DNA of 64,000 bases. It comes from Lepidostoma basale (Eukaryota > Arthropoda > Insecta > Trichoptera > Lepidostomatidae). A program made the position numbers and the translations under genes. The notes under the pieces were generated by a model that saw only the letters and a list, made by a program, of their open reading frames with translations, did not search any database and was not told the origin of the DNA. The DNA is taken from positions 1,984,001 through 2,048,000 of the forward strand of contig JAHDVF020000883.1 of the NCBI GenBank assembly GCA_022606425.2, written 5' to 3'. Of the stretch, positions 33,411 through 44,504 are shown in pieces. Within the stretch, counting starts at the first letter, position 1, and each line of letters starts with the position of its first letter.

Positions 33411-33568
33411 TTATTCTGTAGCTCCCCTGGAATCTTCTTCGGTTCCCGATTCGCTGAAGGGTCCTTTCGGTGGCTTGAGGATGCAGGAACTGCACAAGCC
33501 AGGACTGTGATCAGGACTGGAGGCAAGGAAGACCTTCCCACACCTAACGCACTCTTCTTGGGGATCTC
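33411..33568 (-). CDS. C2H2 zinc-finger gene, terminal coding exon
   Basis: The minus-strand exon starts after a strong acceptor (TTTGTTTCAG, ending at 33569). It opens with two bases completing a Gly codon, then codes 51 residues and stops with TAA at 33411-33413. The text begins DPQEECVRCGKVFLASSPDH and continues through LCSSC to a Ser/Glu-rich end. Cys-x2-Cys, 15 residues, Cys-x2-Cys could bind one zinc ion (inference). AATAAA lies at 33396-33401, close behind the stop; other poly(A) signals may be used. The phase fits the donor of the finger exon at 40.5 kb. Codon use and composition are GC-richer than flanks. The gene identity is not recognised. It is probably a nuclear DNA-binding regulator, from the finger upstream. 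Confidence 0.75.
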
Positions 33569-34069
33569 CTGAAACAAATAAAATAATGTTATTAGTTAAC
33601 GAATTCAAATAACATTCGAAAACACTCATAACAAATAACATTCGAAAATACCAATTTCAAATTCATATTTTAAAAGAAGGATCGTTCGTCCCAATCAAAC
33701 ATCAATATATCATGATAGTATTTCTAAAGCGACATTAGTCGAAATCACGTTTTCGTCTAATGTCACTTTGGAAATATTAATCTGATAATATACAATTATC
33801 ATTAATTTTTTTTCGATTTTTGAATATATTTTAATACAATATTGATTGAAAATATTAAAATATCATATATGTTTAATATCTTGTTCATATTTTCAAAGTG
33901 ATAGTAGGATAAAACATGGTTTTGACATGAGTCACATTAGTAATATCATTACGATATACTGTGCTAAATGGTTTTTACGTTTTAAAAACAGATTTTTAAA
34001 TATATTAAATAAATACTTTTGTCAAATCTATTCCTAAATCAATGAAAAGCTTGCTTAGCTTTATTCAAA

Positions 34070-34178
34070 TTTTAAATGCCCTAGCGCAGTGAGACATGTC
34101 ACTCACATAAAATTAATAAACCTTTTAGAAATTCGATATAACGGACGTTTCTATTAATTTAAATATTTAATATACAAC
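34070..34178 (+). repeat. F1 right-arm fragment
   Basis: AAATGCCCTAGCGCAGTGAG ACATGTCACTC, then AAATTAATAAACCTTTTAG and the end TTTAAATATTTAATAT. It resembles the second F1 copy at 49.5 kb. Confidence 0.6.
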
Positions 34179-34179
34179 A

Positions 34180-34400
34180 CAATTAAACACTGCTTGTACT
34201 TGGTATACAACCACTTTATTTGGGAGGATGAGGGCCTACCGGTTTCGCTCTATGCGAGCTTCTTCAAGGCTTTACACATTCTATGTGTAAAGTAAAGTAT
34301 GCGTAAAGCCCCGAAGAATCTCGCATGGAGCGAAACCGTTAGGCCCTCATTCTCACAAATAAAGTGGTTGTATACCAAGACAAAAAGTGTTTAATTAAGT
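34180..34400. repeat. F11 foldback element
   Basis: Outer arms ACTTGGTATACAACCACTTT (about 34199) and AAAGTGGTTGTATACCAAGA (about 34361) are near-perfect inverted repeats. Inner arms GAGGGCCTACCGGTTTCGC and GCGAAACCGTTAGGCCCTC. A spacer of about 40 nt contains ACACATTCTATGTGT. Hammerhead-like motif on each strand; the left one (minus) is better preserved. Confidence 0.85.
34234..34270 (-). ncRNA. Hammerhead-ribozyme-like motif (F11)
   Basis: The minus strand: stem I GCC (34270-34268) with GGC (34236-34234), UUGAAGA (34267-34261), extra A, stem II GCUC (34259-34256) with GAGC (34250-34247) and loop GCAUA, GAAAC (34246-34242), palindrome ACCGGU (34243-34238), and A34237 as cleavage-site base. 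Only core base C3 differs (U). The right arm has CCGAAGA and a damaged stem II. Confidence 0.5.
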
Positions 34401-34689
34401 GTTAAATATGTCCAACCACCAAGTGATGGCTTCTTATCAAAATTTAATATAGGTTCAAGAATTAATACATAAAAATACAATTACTTTAGGACATATAAAA
34501 ATAAATGTTCTGTATAGGTCACCAAATGATACCAGGAAAGTAGGAGTGTAATATTATATGGTATAATATATATAATATGATAATCAGCCTTCATTATATG
34601 AGCATTATTAGCACTTAACCTTTCTGTATAAACACGCGAATATAATGAATTATAACCGCATTAAGGACCTTTTTTAACAGCGTCAATAG

Positions 34690-34885
34690 GGTTCACTTTG
34701 TCATAGTGTATTTAAGGTATTTTTTGCCTTGGTCTCCCGAAGGGACTAAGGACGCATACGGGCGGCTGTCTCTAATGCAAGTAAAATTGGTCCCAAGCCC
34801 CAGGCCTTGGAGGGAGACAGTACTGAATAATCTACCCCGGCTGCCACAATGTAGACCAGATTGATTTTGTCTAATAAGCACTTTG
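34690..34885. other. GC-richer block inside the presumed intron
   Basis: GTCTCCCGAAGGGACTAAGG at 34732-34751 and CCCAGGCCTTGGAGGGAGAC at 34799-34818 are short inverted motifs. A 62-codon minus frame (34693-34881) is open but matches nothing known. Repeat or regulatory piece; undecided. Confidence 0.25.
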
Positions 34886-35254
34886 TATTCTTATGAACTC
34901 AGGTAATTGTGCTGGAATCGTTTAGGAGTGATTATACCAACCCGATCGCCTAAAAAAGAATAGCGATATTTGAATTTATATGATAATTTTATACTTGAAC
35001 TGTTTCTGTGAAAATTACGTAAGAATTTTTATACGTGCATTATTGTAAATTGGCTAGTTGTTTCGTATGAAATGTTAATAACATCCTGTATAAACAAATT
35101 TTATTTTTCCTTGTAGTAGGTATAGACAAATTTGACAGCGAATATCAAACAAATAAATACACTTTTCATGCAAGGAAATAAATAAAAATAAACACATCGT
35201 CTATAAATCACTGTGATTTAAAGTTATTTGAAAATAAATGTAACAGTTAAATAA

Positions 35255-35425
35255 TTTAATCCGACGTTTCCGCGAAAACACTATTAAACTTCAGCATTAT
35301 CAACTATGAAGTTTGAAAAACTGTTATAATACCACAACGTTGGCATCATCAGATGTTACAATATTGATTGATTGGCGAAACATCTGTAGCGATAATTTCA
35401 AAGAAAATAAAAATAATAAAGTGTA
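35255..35425. repeat. F7-type foldback, decayed
   Basis: Left AACGTTGGCATCATCAGATG (35337-35356) gives minus-strand CUGAUGA-U-GCCAAC with an intact core. The right arm has GAUUGGCGAAACAUCUGUAG (35371-35390). The two halves are now separate parts of the motif. At 35265, CCGACGTTTCCGCG looks like another eroded arm. Confidence 0.55.
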
Positions 35426-36419
35426 TTATAAGAGTGTTTTAAATTAAACAGGTAATAATATAAATATTTTGTTTTAAGAACACTTTATTCTGTTTTTAAA
35501 TCAGGTTAACAAAACAATGATTTTCTGTTAAAACAAAATAATGTGTGGTTCATTTATTTTTTTAAATATACACTACAAATGAAGTTCTTATTATGAAAGT
35601 ATAAAACTATTTAATTTCCAATTAACAGTGTCACCAGTCTGCCATTGCAAAAAACAATAAGTGGAAGTAAAAATAAAAAAATAAAAAAAGTATTTTGAAC
35701 CATCATGGGAAAATAAAAATAAAATGTCATTCGATAAATCATTACGTTCTGCAACATTTTGGAAATAAATGCAACACCTAAATATTCCCTGTTTTTTCAG
35801 CATATAATGTCATTGTCTTGTTTTATCTGATTTATATAATGTATAGTATTTCTTATTTATCAAGTGCTGTTGTCTTTCTTTATTATTTTTTCTTTGACTC
35901 ATGCTATTTATTGTCTTATTTTACCCGATTTGTAAATTTCTTTTTTACTTTTGCTATTTCCTTGTTTTAATTAATTTCTATATTTCTTTATCTCACATTA
36001 ATGTCTTGTTGGTGGTACAAGACAGTTGTACTGCCAGTGTTATGAACTTAGTGTGCACATCTAACTAAGGCATCTAATCTGTTTGAATATGTAACATTAA
36101 ATGTATTAAATGTTTGTGTACCGAAAATAAAATAAATAATTTAAAAAAAATTTTATTCAATCATTATTTAAAATGGACATCTATCTAGAGATTTCAGTAA
36201 AATCGTTATATTATCTTAATGTCAAATTATAAATACTGTATAACATTGTTTCAAAGACTAGACTTACATGAGAATTTGTCCATGACGAAATTAATTGAAT
36301 GTGGCAAGAAGATGCCTATACACATAATTCGATTAACCCTAGACATTTAACTCCCACACAATATATGTAATAAACGTTAAATTGAATCATAGGTCTCCTT
36401 TATAATTTCGACAAAAGCC

Positions 36420-36670
36420 TTGTGTGGTTCGAAGAAATGATACTTTCCAAAAATGCGGGCCTTTAAAGCGACCGCGATCTCAATTTCATAGTGATTCAAA
36501 ATGGAAAAAAAAACTTGCGTTTTTTGTCGTTATTTTATGTCGCCGACCGGAGCCCTCCGTCATTATACACAGACTCCGATATAGCTCCCAGACATCTATC
36601 GTGGTCTCGGATGCGCCCAGCGCCCGGTCTGCGGTCTGCGCTCGCGGTCGGGTTTCCACAACCTTTTCGA
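36420..36670. other. GC-richer block, no gene recognised
   Basis: Two plus-strand frames are open across 36424-36681 with no domain. GCTCGCGGTCGGGTTTCCAC at 36640-36659 recurs with one change at 37869-37888, which suggests a shared unknown repeat. Confidence 0.3.
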
Positions 36671-37119
36671 GCCTGATATAATTATCTACTTAGTAGATTC
36701 TACCTCGTTGGATTAATCAAAAGGCGACATCCTTCATACCATAAATTATAGTCTGATTTTCGAATACTGGCCACACGGTAATGGAAACTGACTGACCATT
36801 GACGCGCAAGATCATTCCTGGACTTTATAGACCAATTGTAAGAACCACAGGTCTTGGCTGGGTCAGCTCAGTAGACTTTAATTTAAATATAAATATTCAA
36901 TGTAAAAATTAATGTTATGATAACAATTAATATCTTGAAATAAGCATAAACTATGGTAATATTATAGAAACTAATAAAGAAAAAAATATCATCCCTGTTA
37001 AGACGACAGTCGCGCGGGCAACACCATATTTACAGCTATAAATGACGTTGTATGAATCAGAAATGTATTTCTTAGATAATTCATTGTTTAGGTGGAAACT
37101 TTGATATTTTAACTTTATT

Positions 37120-37325
37120 AACTGTTTAATTGAAACACTGTTATAAAATCACAATTGATTTAATTTCCATAAAATTGTCACGACAGCTGTTTCACTAACT
37201 AATGAGGTATTACAATCAATTGTGCTGCAGTTAATTGTAATGAATTGGTTTACAAAACAGCTGTCGCGACAATTTCATAGAAATTAAATCAATTGTGATA
37301 TTATAACAGTGTTTCAATTAAATAG
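37120..37325. repeat. F7 foldback element
   Basis: Arms of about 75 bp: ACACTGTTATAAAATCACAA and ACGACAGCTGTTTCACTAAC on the left, AAACAGCTGTCGCGACAATT and TTGTGATATTATAACAGTGT on the right. The centre keeps the ACAGCUGU palindrome, but core and stem II are lost (AAAAC in place of GAAAC). Confidence 0.8.
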
Positions 37326-38000
37326 TTAGAAAAGTATTTCATTGTTAAAAACAAATTGTTTTCGAGAAAAACATATTTTTAACAATTATTTATTAACATA
37401 TTATATTAATAGTCTATAATGATTGTAAGTATATCATTTTTTGATCTGCTCTTCTGCGATCTACTAATCTTATTTAAGCTTTTTCATCTGACTTGTTGCC
37501 TATCGCTGCAGATGTGTTGAAACCATTAAAGTTATCTAGGCAACGCCCGCTGAGTCGGTAAGCTATTGTTGATACCATTTCCTCAACAAAATCAGACGGC
37601 CCGGGGTGACTGATGCTTGCCACAGAATGTTCCTACATAGAAGCTGCACATGCTTTACATGCTCCGAAATAATAACATCGCCCCGGTATGAATTTATGGA
37701 CTATTAATTTTGATTGTGAAACTTCTTAAAAACGTACAAACATGCAATGACTACTTGCTTTGTTATATTATAAATTCATTTCGATACTTTTAAAAATCAT
37801 TTTGTGGGGTATTACGCAACAACTCAAATTCTCAAGCTCTTCTCAAGATTTAAATTATTTACAAAAAAAGCTCGCGGTTGGGTTTCCACAACTACTACTG
37901 ATATTATTACAAATATTCGTAGTAGTCAATTTTGATCACATATTATGCTTAACTCATTTTAATTACATTAGTTACAAAATTTTAAAACATTTTTATTATC

Positions 38001-38400
38001 ATGTGTGGATATTCTGTGTATGATAGAGTGTCGAATGAAAATATAAAAAGTGGATGCGGTGCGAATGATGGTGTCATGAACAAAATAATGAAAGGATCAT
38101 TAAGATGGTTTGGACACATGGAAAGAATGAATGAAGAAAGAATGGTAAAAAAATTATATGTTAATGATGTAAATGGTACCAGAAATAGAGGAAGACCGAG
38201 GAAAACGTGGCACGATCAAATAAATCAAATATTGAATGACGGCCATGTGAGGAGTCAGAGAAATCGCGTGCATGACACGATGTATGAATGTTGAGGAAGC
38301 AAGAGAAATATGTCAGGAAAGAAAGGTGTAGCAGTCCATTCTTTCTGCCTACCCCTTCGGGGAGACGGCGTGATGGTTGGTTAGTTAGTTAGTTTTTATT
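38001..38400 (+). pseudogene. LINE-A C-terminal fragment with full 3' end
   Basis: MCGYSVYDRVSNENIKSGCG, SLRWFGHMERMNEERMVKK, NRGRPRKTWHDQINQIL, then a frameshift around 38266, then AREICQERKV. The 3' end is the best example of the shared terminus: CTGCCTACCCCTTCGGGGAG with C(UUCG)G at 38355-38360 and TTGGTTAGTTAGTTAG at 38377-38392. 5'-truncated; lies in the presumed intron, opposite to the host gene. Confidence 0.85.
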
Positions 38401-40500
38401 ATCACTATATGACAATAAACTAGCATAACAAACAATTAAAACAAATATTTATGCTTGAACAATGCTATAGCTGTAAAAATATAGTTGTTAACAATAATCT
38501 TTTTTCCGATGTTTTAAATTATGTTTCTGAAATTTTAAAATACAAAAAACTTTTAGATTGTTTAATGCATGATATCCTTAATTATTAAATAAACATAAAT
38601 TTCAGCGATTTATTTTGATAATGTATTAATTGACAATCGATATAAATAATCAAATGGTCAATTAAGTTAGAACATCTCTTCTCAAGTTATTTAAACAATC
38701 ATCTAATATTTTCGTCTATCGTATATAGTCGATCTAATATTTAAACAATCATCTTGTAGAGTGAGCTTACATAACTCATTTTGTTGATACCTTCTCAAGT
38801 TTTAAGTTTTATAAAAAAAATCAACCTTAACTTTTTTGGCCTTTTTTAGGAAAACTAAATTAAATTCAATAAACATCAGTCTATGGAGCTAGGAAAAATA
38901 GGAGCACTTGAATAAATCTGTAACATATATTGATCATTGTCTACATACGTAATGATATAAATACAAAAATATCATTTTAGATGGAAATTAACAAAGAAAA
39001 TCACCCTAATTTGTGGTGGTATAAATATTTACCTCCTTCCTATGAAGGGTCAAATTGGGAGCATTTGTAAATTTAAATATATTATATCAATTATGTATTA
39101 AACGTACAAGTAGAAAAAAAATTATTTATGAAGTGTTTTTGATACAAAATTCATATACTTTTTAACTGATTTAGATAACTGATGGCGTTATAAAATAATA
39201 TAAAAATTATAAATTAATAAAGTATTTTTAATATAAAGTGTAAACATATTTCAACGGATTTTAATTTTAAGCTTGTAATGAACAAGATCAAGAAATTAAC
39301 ATTGTTATAAACTGAAACCTTAACGCTCTATGCACAGTAGTCACGTGTACGTGTAGGAAACCTTCTAATATTAATTTTAGGGAGGATCAATCTATAAAAT
39401 GATTATTATTTAAATTACTCGCCAGATATTTGTGCTTGATCTATTGATTCATTCTTTGGCGTTATTTTCTATACCCTACTTCAAACGAACACAAGTTTAA
39501 TGAACAAGGAGGAATATTTAAAACTTTAATTAAAAGTGTAATACCATTATTTATTTTGAAACTAGTTTGTTGGGTCCATAAAAGATTATTTTATAAACGG
39601 CCAAACCCGAAACAAAATTGCTTTCTTCTGAATTAGACGAGACGGATTTCGTCTATTGTCCCATAGTCGGTTGTGATCATCATTAGGCTGATGTCCCGCG
39701 GGAAAAATAATTCGGGACCCTTTTCTGGAATCGAATCACTCATTTTACCCAGAAAAAACTGGCAACATTATGTTTTAGAGCGGTCGTTATACAATCGTCT
39801 TATTTATTAATTCTTGTGAAAAATGTTAAGTGCTTATTTTGGTCTGTAAAAGCTGGGAGTAAAACGATTTAATGCAATGCTTAATACGTTGTCAAATTCA
39901 TTGATCGAATAGTAAGCTTTAATTTAAAGTTTCCGAGAAGAAAATAACTGTCTCTTAGACGGTGTTATCAAAAGATAATCGGGTGATGTATTTTTTTGTA
40001 TAAAACTACCTTTCGTGTTTGGGTGATGTATTTTTTGTTGTAAAAAACAACAATGTTTGGGACGCAATTGCCTTGAAATGACGTTTTGGAAATTGTGAAA
40101 ATACGATATTTCTAATCAATAGCACTGCAACTAAAAAAATCATTGTAAAATTAAGTTTGCTTTTAGAAATTTCACGGTGGAAGTTCATTGTTTTTTAATA
40201 ATGTAAATTAAAAATAAATGTAATTTTCCTGAAGATTTACCGAAAGCAAAAACATTCGTGGATTTTAACAAAATATACATTTAAAAAAGATATATGAATA
40301 TATTTTCATCATTAAAATGTATATAATTGTAATAATTTAGCTATGATATAATATTTTAAAAAATTAAATTAAAAAAAAATTATGTACTAGAAATTCAGAA
40401 CACATCAACAGTAAAAACTATTTGAAAATATGGTAACAAATAATCTCAATTAAAATTTTGAATACAATAATTCTTTATAATAGTAATAATTAATATATAC

Positions 40501-40584
40501 CTTCATGAGTTTTCATATGAGCCCTTAAATTACAAGCAAGAGCGAACTTCTTGTTGCACAGTTCACAGGCGTGTGGTTTATCCC
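40501..40584 (-). CDS. C2H2 zinc-finger exon (84 nt)
   Basis: The minus-strand exon is bounded by acceptor TTGTTTCAG (AG at 40586-40585) and donor GTATAT (40500 downward). It codes DKPHACELCNKKFALACNLR and then AHMKTHE: one canonical finger Cys-x2-Cys-x12-His-x3-His. The Phe at position 3 of the helix side and the Leu before the first His are the usual core residues. Two bases at the start and one at the end belong to Gly codons, so both introns cut the linker Gly, as often in finger genes. Joining to the exon at 33.4 kb keeps frame and gives the linker His-Glu-Gly-Asp-Pro. Upstream fingers must lie beyond 40.6 kb and were not found. Likely a nuclear DNA-binding factor; orthologue not recognised. 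Confidence 0.85.
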
Positions 40585-40874
40585 CTGAAACAATAGTAAA
40601 AAGAATTATTAGCAACTAATTCCAAATTCCATGTTATATAATTTTAACTGAATATAATTAATAAATATATAAATAAGTATCATACAAAATCTGATTTTAA
40701 AATATTTTGCATATTATAGATTAATTGTGAAACCAACTTTCACCGCTTTCCTTGTTTGTGCTTTTTATGTTTTTTTAAATTTTTTATAGAAAAAATAAAA
40801 CTCTAAACAATAGTCGCCGTATTTCTAAACAAGAGCTTGAAGAAGTCAATTATATGATAATGATATATTTCGAG

Positions 40875-41215
40875 AATTGATTGTATCTCAATAGAGACGA
40901 AGATGCAATTGGAAACAGAATATGGTTGATCAAGGTGTTTACAGGACTTATGACCTGTCATTAGTTGGGTTAAGCGCACGCTTTATGTAATTACAACATT
41001 CTCCATTCCACCTTTCTTATGACCACCATGTATGACAATTTTTTTTTTGGAAGTTGTATATATGTTAATATCCAACACCACAATTCATATGTCAGTTTCA
41101 ATGCGCCATCTATGAAGATTTGATTATATATGTAAATCTCTAAGACTATACTTTTACGTGGAAGTCTATACAATCTACATACTAACGCCATCTATGAAGA
41201 ATGTATATGCATTTC
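40875..41215 (+). mobile_element. F3 element, nearly complete
   Basis: GATTGTATCTCAATAGAGAC starts it, the interior carries GTTGGGTTAAGCGCACGCTT, and CATACTAACGCCATCTATGA ends it. The right terminus is missing. Interior segments match the 7.0 kb copy over their whole length. Confidence 0.8.
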
Positions 41216-41399
41216 GAATTGTTTATGAAATGGTATATACATGATAATGCGAGATATACAAGATATATAAATATTTTAAGCAGACATAATTTTTTATTCT
41301 GTACATAAGAATTCATTTGAAATGAAAAAATATGCAGGTAAAGTATAATACAGCAGAAATGTAACATTTAAAGCTTTGTTTATAAAATATGTAAAGTAC

Positions 41400-41790
41400 T
41401 TCTAGATACGATGCAATTCATATCGCAACCACATTGACCACGGTTTCAATATTTTGCTCTTATTTCCGAGCTAGACCAGCATGAATGCGGAATTCGTTGT
41501 CTATAGCGCTGGATAGTTGTGCCAAGGATTAGCGGGAAACAATCGCCAGAACTAAATCAAAAGAATCCGCGAATCGTGATCTCGGAAGGCTGCCATATAA
41601 ATTTCAAAAATCTATTATACCGGGCATCCGACCACCGCCCAGTCCTGCTCTCCGTGCAAGATACGACACCCGATTATGTTTATTCTACGATTATGCTTAT
41701 TTCTCCATAATATTACTGCTGTTCGCGAATATTTTTACTTTGTAACGTCACGCCCGCTCAAACAATGCGCCACTCGTGTGCAAGCCATGG
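41400..41790. other. GC-richer unique block, no gene recognised
   Basis: Repeat-free. The plus frame 41519-41710 is open but matches nothing. CCGGGCATCCGACCACCGCC at 41621-41640 is the GC peak. Candidate regulatory DNA of the neighbouring finger gene. Confidence 0.25.
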
Positions 41791-42059
41791 AAATTCTCTC
41801 CAACTTACATAGGTATTTTCCATTTGAATTTCTAAAGAACAGATTTTTTTCTAAGTATATATTCTCAGAAGAATTACGCATTTTCATTACTACGTTATTC
41901 AGTAAAAAAAACAAAAATACCCTTTACTAGGTAAAGAGTACTAAAACATTAATACAAATCTGACTACAGAAGATGTTGAGATATAATTTTTTTTATAATA
42001 TACATAGATTATTTATAAACAACTACAAAATATTGAATAAACACATATATTATGTTAAA

Positions 42060-42345
42060 ATAAATAAATATCTTCTATATTCACAAACACTTTGTGTTGC
42101 GGATTCAATATTGAACAATATTGGTCATTCTTTATAATACATCTCTATATTTTTAAATATAAATAAAATCAAAAATTACACATTCATCGAACCATGAAGA
42201 ATTCGTTGTAGAATATTCTATATAGAAAATTAATACAAACAAATTTTATCATGAATATGGTCAGTTTTACATGTGTTCATATTTTTAGCATTTGTCGTAA
42301 AAAAAAATTATTAAAAATATTATTCAATTATAAACAAATGTTTTT
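42060..42345. repeat. F2 fragments, eroded
   Basis: ATATTCACAAACACTTTGTG (42078) is the F2 outer arm and ATGAATATGGTCAGTTTTAC (42251-42270) the inner arm. The hammerhead-like part between them is gone. Confidence 0.5.
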
Positions 42346-42539
42346 TTTATAAAAGCTTATTATATATTTATAATCCAGTTTAATTCTTTTGAAAAACCAT
42401 ATTCTCTTGAAATTTCGATACAACAGGATCGATTTCGATAGATATTGAATATCATTATTCAAATGAATATGCCAAAACCAGGAGCCCATAAGATCGGGGA
42501 GATGCAGATGTACGGACCGCCTAACGGCCACCGCTAGGG

Positions 42540-43190
42540 CGGTCTCAACAAAAGAATTTTAAATTTTCCAACTGTATCCATCCACCTCGTATGCAAAGAT
42601 CTACAAAACTATAAAAAAAACGGAACGTTTGGAAACGCCGAACGTTCCATACGGAATTAAAAAATATTATTTTAATTTGTTTGCGTTCTGAGGTACTTAC
42701 GTAAGTTTATCATTAAAATATCATATAGTTGATAGTTATTGTAATTAAAAATTAATGGAACAAAAAATTACACAATTTAACAGTGCCAGAAAAAGACAAA
42801 ACTCTATCGGTTTCTCAATATTCAATATGTTATATTAAATTTTGCAGCATTGTTAAAACAAAAATAAACGTGTTTATATTCCTTACTATTTCTCACAGAA
42901 ATTCTATCGTCAAAATTCTTGAAACGCTTCGTATGATATTTCTATGAAAGTATTTTTATGCATGTTATACGAAGGTTTTTACCGTCTCAAAATATTTAGA
43001 GAATTAAACCTATACGTTCCATATAGAAGAGCAATATGCCATATCTTATGGAATTGCCGCATAGATAGTTTTCCTACATTGAAAGCTCATTATCTTCTAA
43101 ACTAGGTGGCATTCGAGTTTATCTTTTGAAATACAGATATACCGACTTAGCAACACCTTATATTAAAGTAACAGATATTTTAAATATATA
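42540..43190. other. No gene or named repeat seen
   Basis: Contains AACGTTTGGAAACGCCGAAC (42624-42643) and other short inverted pieces, but no element could be assigned. Confidence 0.35.
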
Positions 43191-43191
43191 A

Positions 43192-43585
43192 TACCAGCGT
43201 AAGGCCTATACTGACATATAGCATTGAGACCAGAGCGGATATCACAAGAACGAAGGCTGTACCGGTGGCAGAGATGAGGACGCTGAGGATGATAGCAGGA
43301 AGGACTATTCGCGATAGAATGAGGAACACGACGAGATCTGCAAGGCGGAGGATGTCGTGAGATGGGGCAGACAACGAAGAAGATACTGGAATGCGCACGT
43401 GCAGAGGATGGATCCTACCAGAATCCCACATGCTGTGGCGCATCAGATTCCTGCCGGCTGCCGTCCCCCCGGAAGACCGCCGAAGAGATGGAGAGATAGC
43501 TGGGAGTCAACCTCCCAAGAGAGGCCAGCCTGATTTCAGGAACAGACCAAAGGTCGATAAGGAGAAGAAGAAGAAGAAGGAGAAG
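43192..43585 (+). pseudogene. LINE-D C-terminal relic
   Basis: RPILTYSIETRADITRTKA, then after a frameshift VAEMRTLRMIAGRTIRDRMR, VVRWGRQRRRYWNAHVQRMD, HAVAHQIPAGCRPPGRPPKR, WRDSWESTSQERPA, and the AAG tail at 43562-43580. It supplies the part missing from the 16.8 kb copy, which is about 95% alike by eye. Confidence 0.8.
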
Positions 43586-43589
43586 ATAT

Positions 43590-44500
43590 TTTAAAAACAG
43601 TCATATTTCCATTCATACGAGTATATAATAGTTTTTTGCGTATGTCATTTGATGTTCTTTTTTATAATATTAACAACGATTAGGCTTACACTGTAATGAT
43701 ATAAATATAAAGAGTTATTCAACAACACGATAATCATTGATATTATTAAAGATAATAAAAATAGTGTTATAAACACTACATATATTACATATATATAATA
43801 TATGAACTTTTACCACATACCGTTATTAAAAAAGTGTAGAACGCATAAACTCTTTGACCGTAGCAAGAAATGTGTTTAATTTTGTTTCTCACATGCCTGT
43901 TTGATTTATAAGTTTTAGATTGCTTTATAATAATCGTAATTAAAATATGTTTATTCCAAATCAAAGAAAATGAGTGCTCATCATGCTGGCTTCGATCTCA
44001 CATTACGGATTTCCTCAAGGAACACTTAAACATATTAACGACATAATAAGTATAATAATAAACGATTAAATATAACTAGTTTTATTATCGATATTTATGG
44101 GAATATATTTACATACATATCGATATCTAAGGTGTTTGATATTCTAAACATACCAACGAAAACCACATCTATAACTCAAATATGAACGTAGTATATTCAG
44201 TTCATTATTACTTTTAAAAATATAGGAATGAATTAGTGAAGGGTGCTTAAATAATGCACGCTGTGGCGTCAAATGACTTTTACGGTACCTTTTCTACAAT
44301 CGCTCACATCTGTGAAGAAAATTTGTGAAAATTTTGTATGCGGAAATTGAAAGATCCAAAACAATATTTCTTCACTGTTTGAAACTATGGATTTCTCGTT
44401 GTGATTAAAAAAATATATCATGAAAATTATTTTATGCAATCCTAACCAAACAAACTAATTTATTAAGTTTTTTTTAATTATTTGTTTTTAATAATAAAAT
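43590..44500. other. AT-rich stretch, no gene seen
   Basis: Nothing assigned. ATATATTACATATATATAAT (43780-43800) is low complexity. Confidence 0.4.
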
Positions 44501-44504
44501 AAAA

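Larger units (their letters stand above)
33569..40500 (-). other. Presumed intron of the zinc-finger gene
   Basis: The interval runs from donor GGTATAT (40500 downward) to acceptor CAG at 33569, about 6.9 kb. It holds F1, F11, F7 and LINE-A insertions. The stretches 33.6-34.05, 35.45-36.4, 36.7-37.1 and 38.4-40.5 kb show no gene or named repeat, apart from an F5-like fragment at 36.15 kb. Confidence 0.65.
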
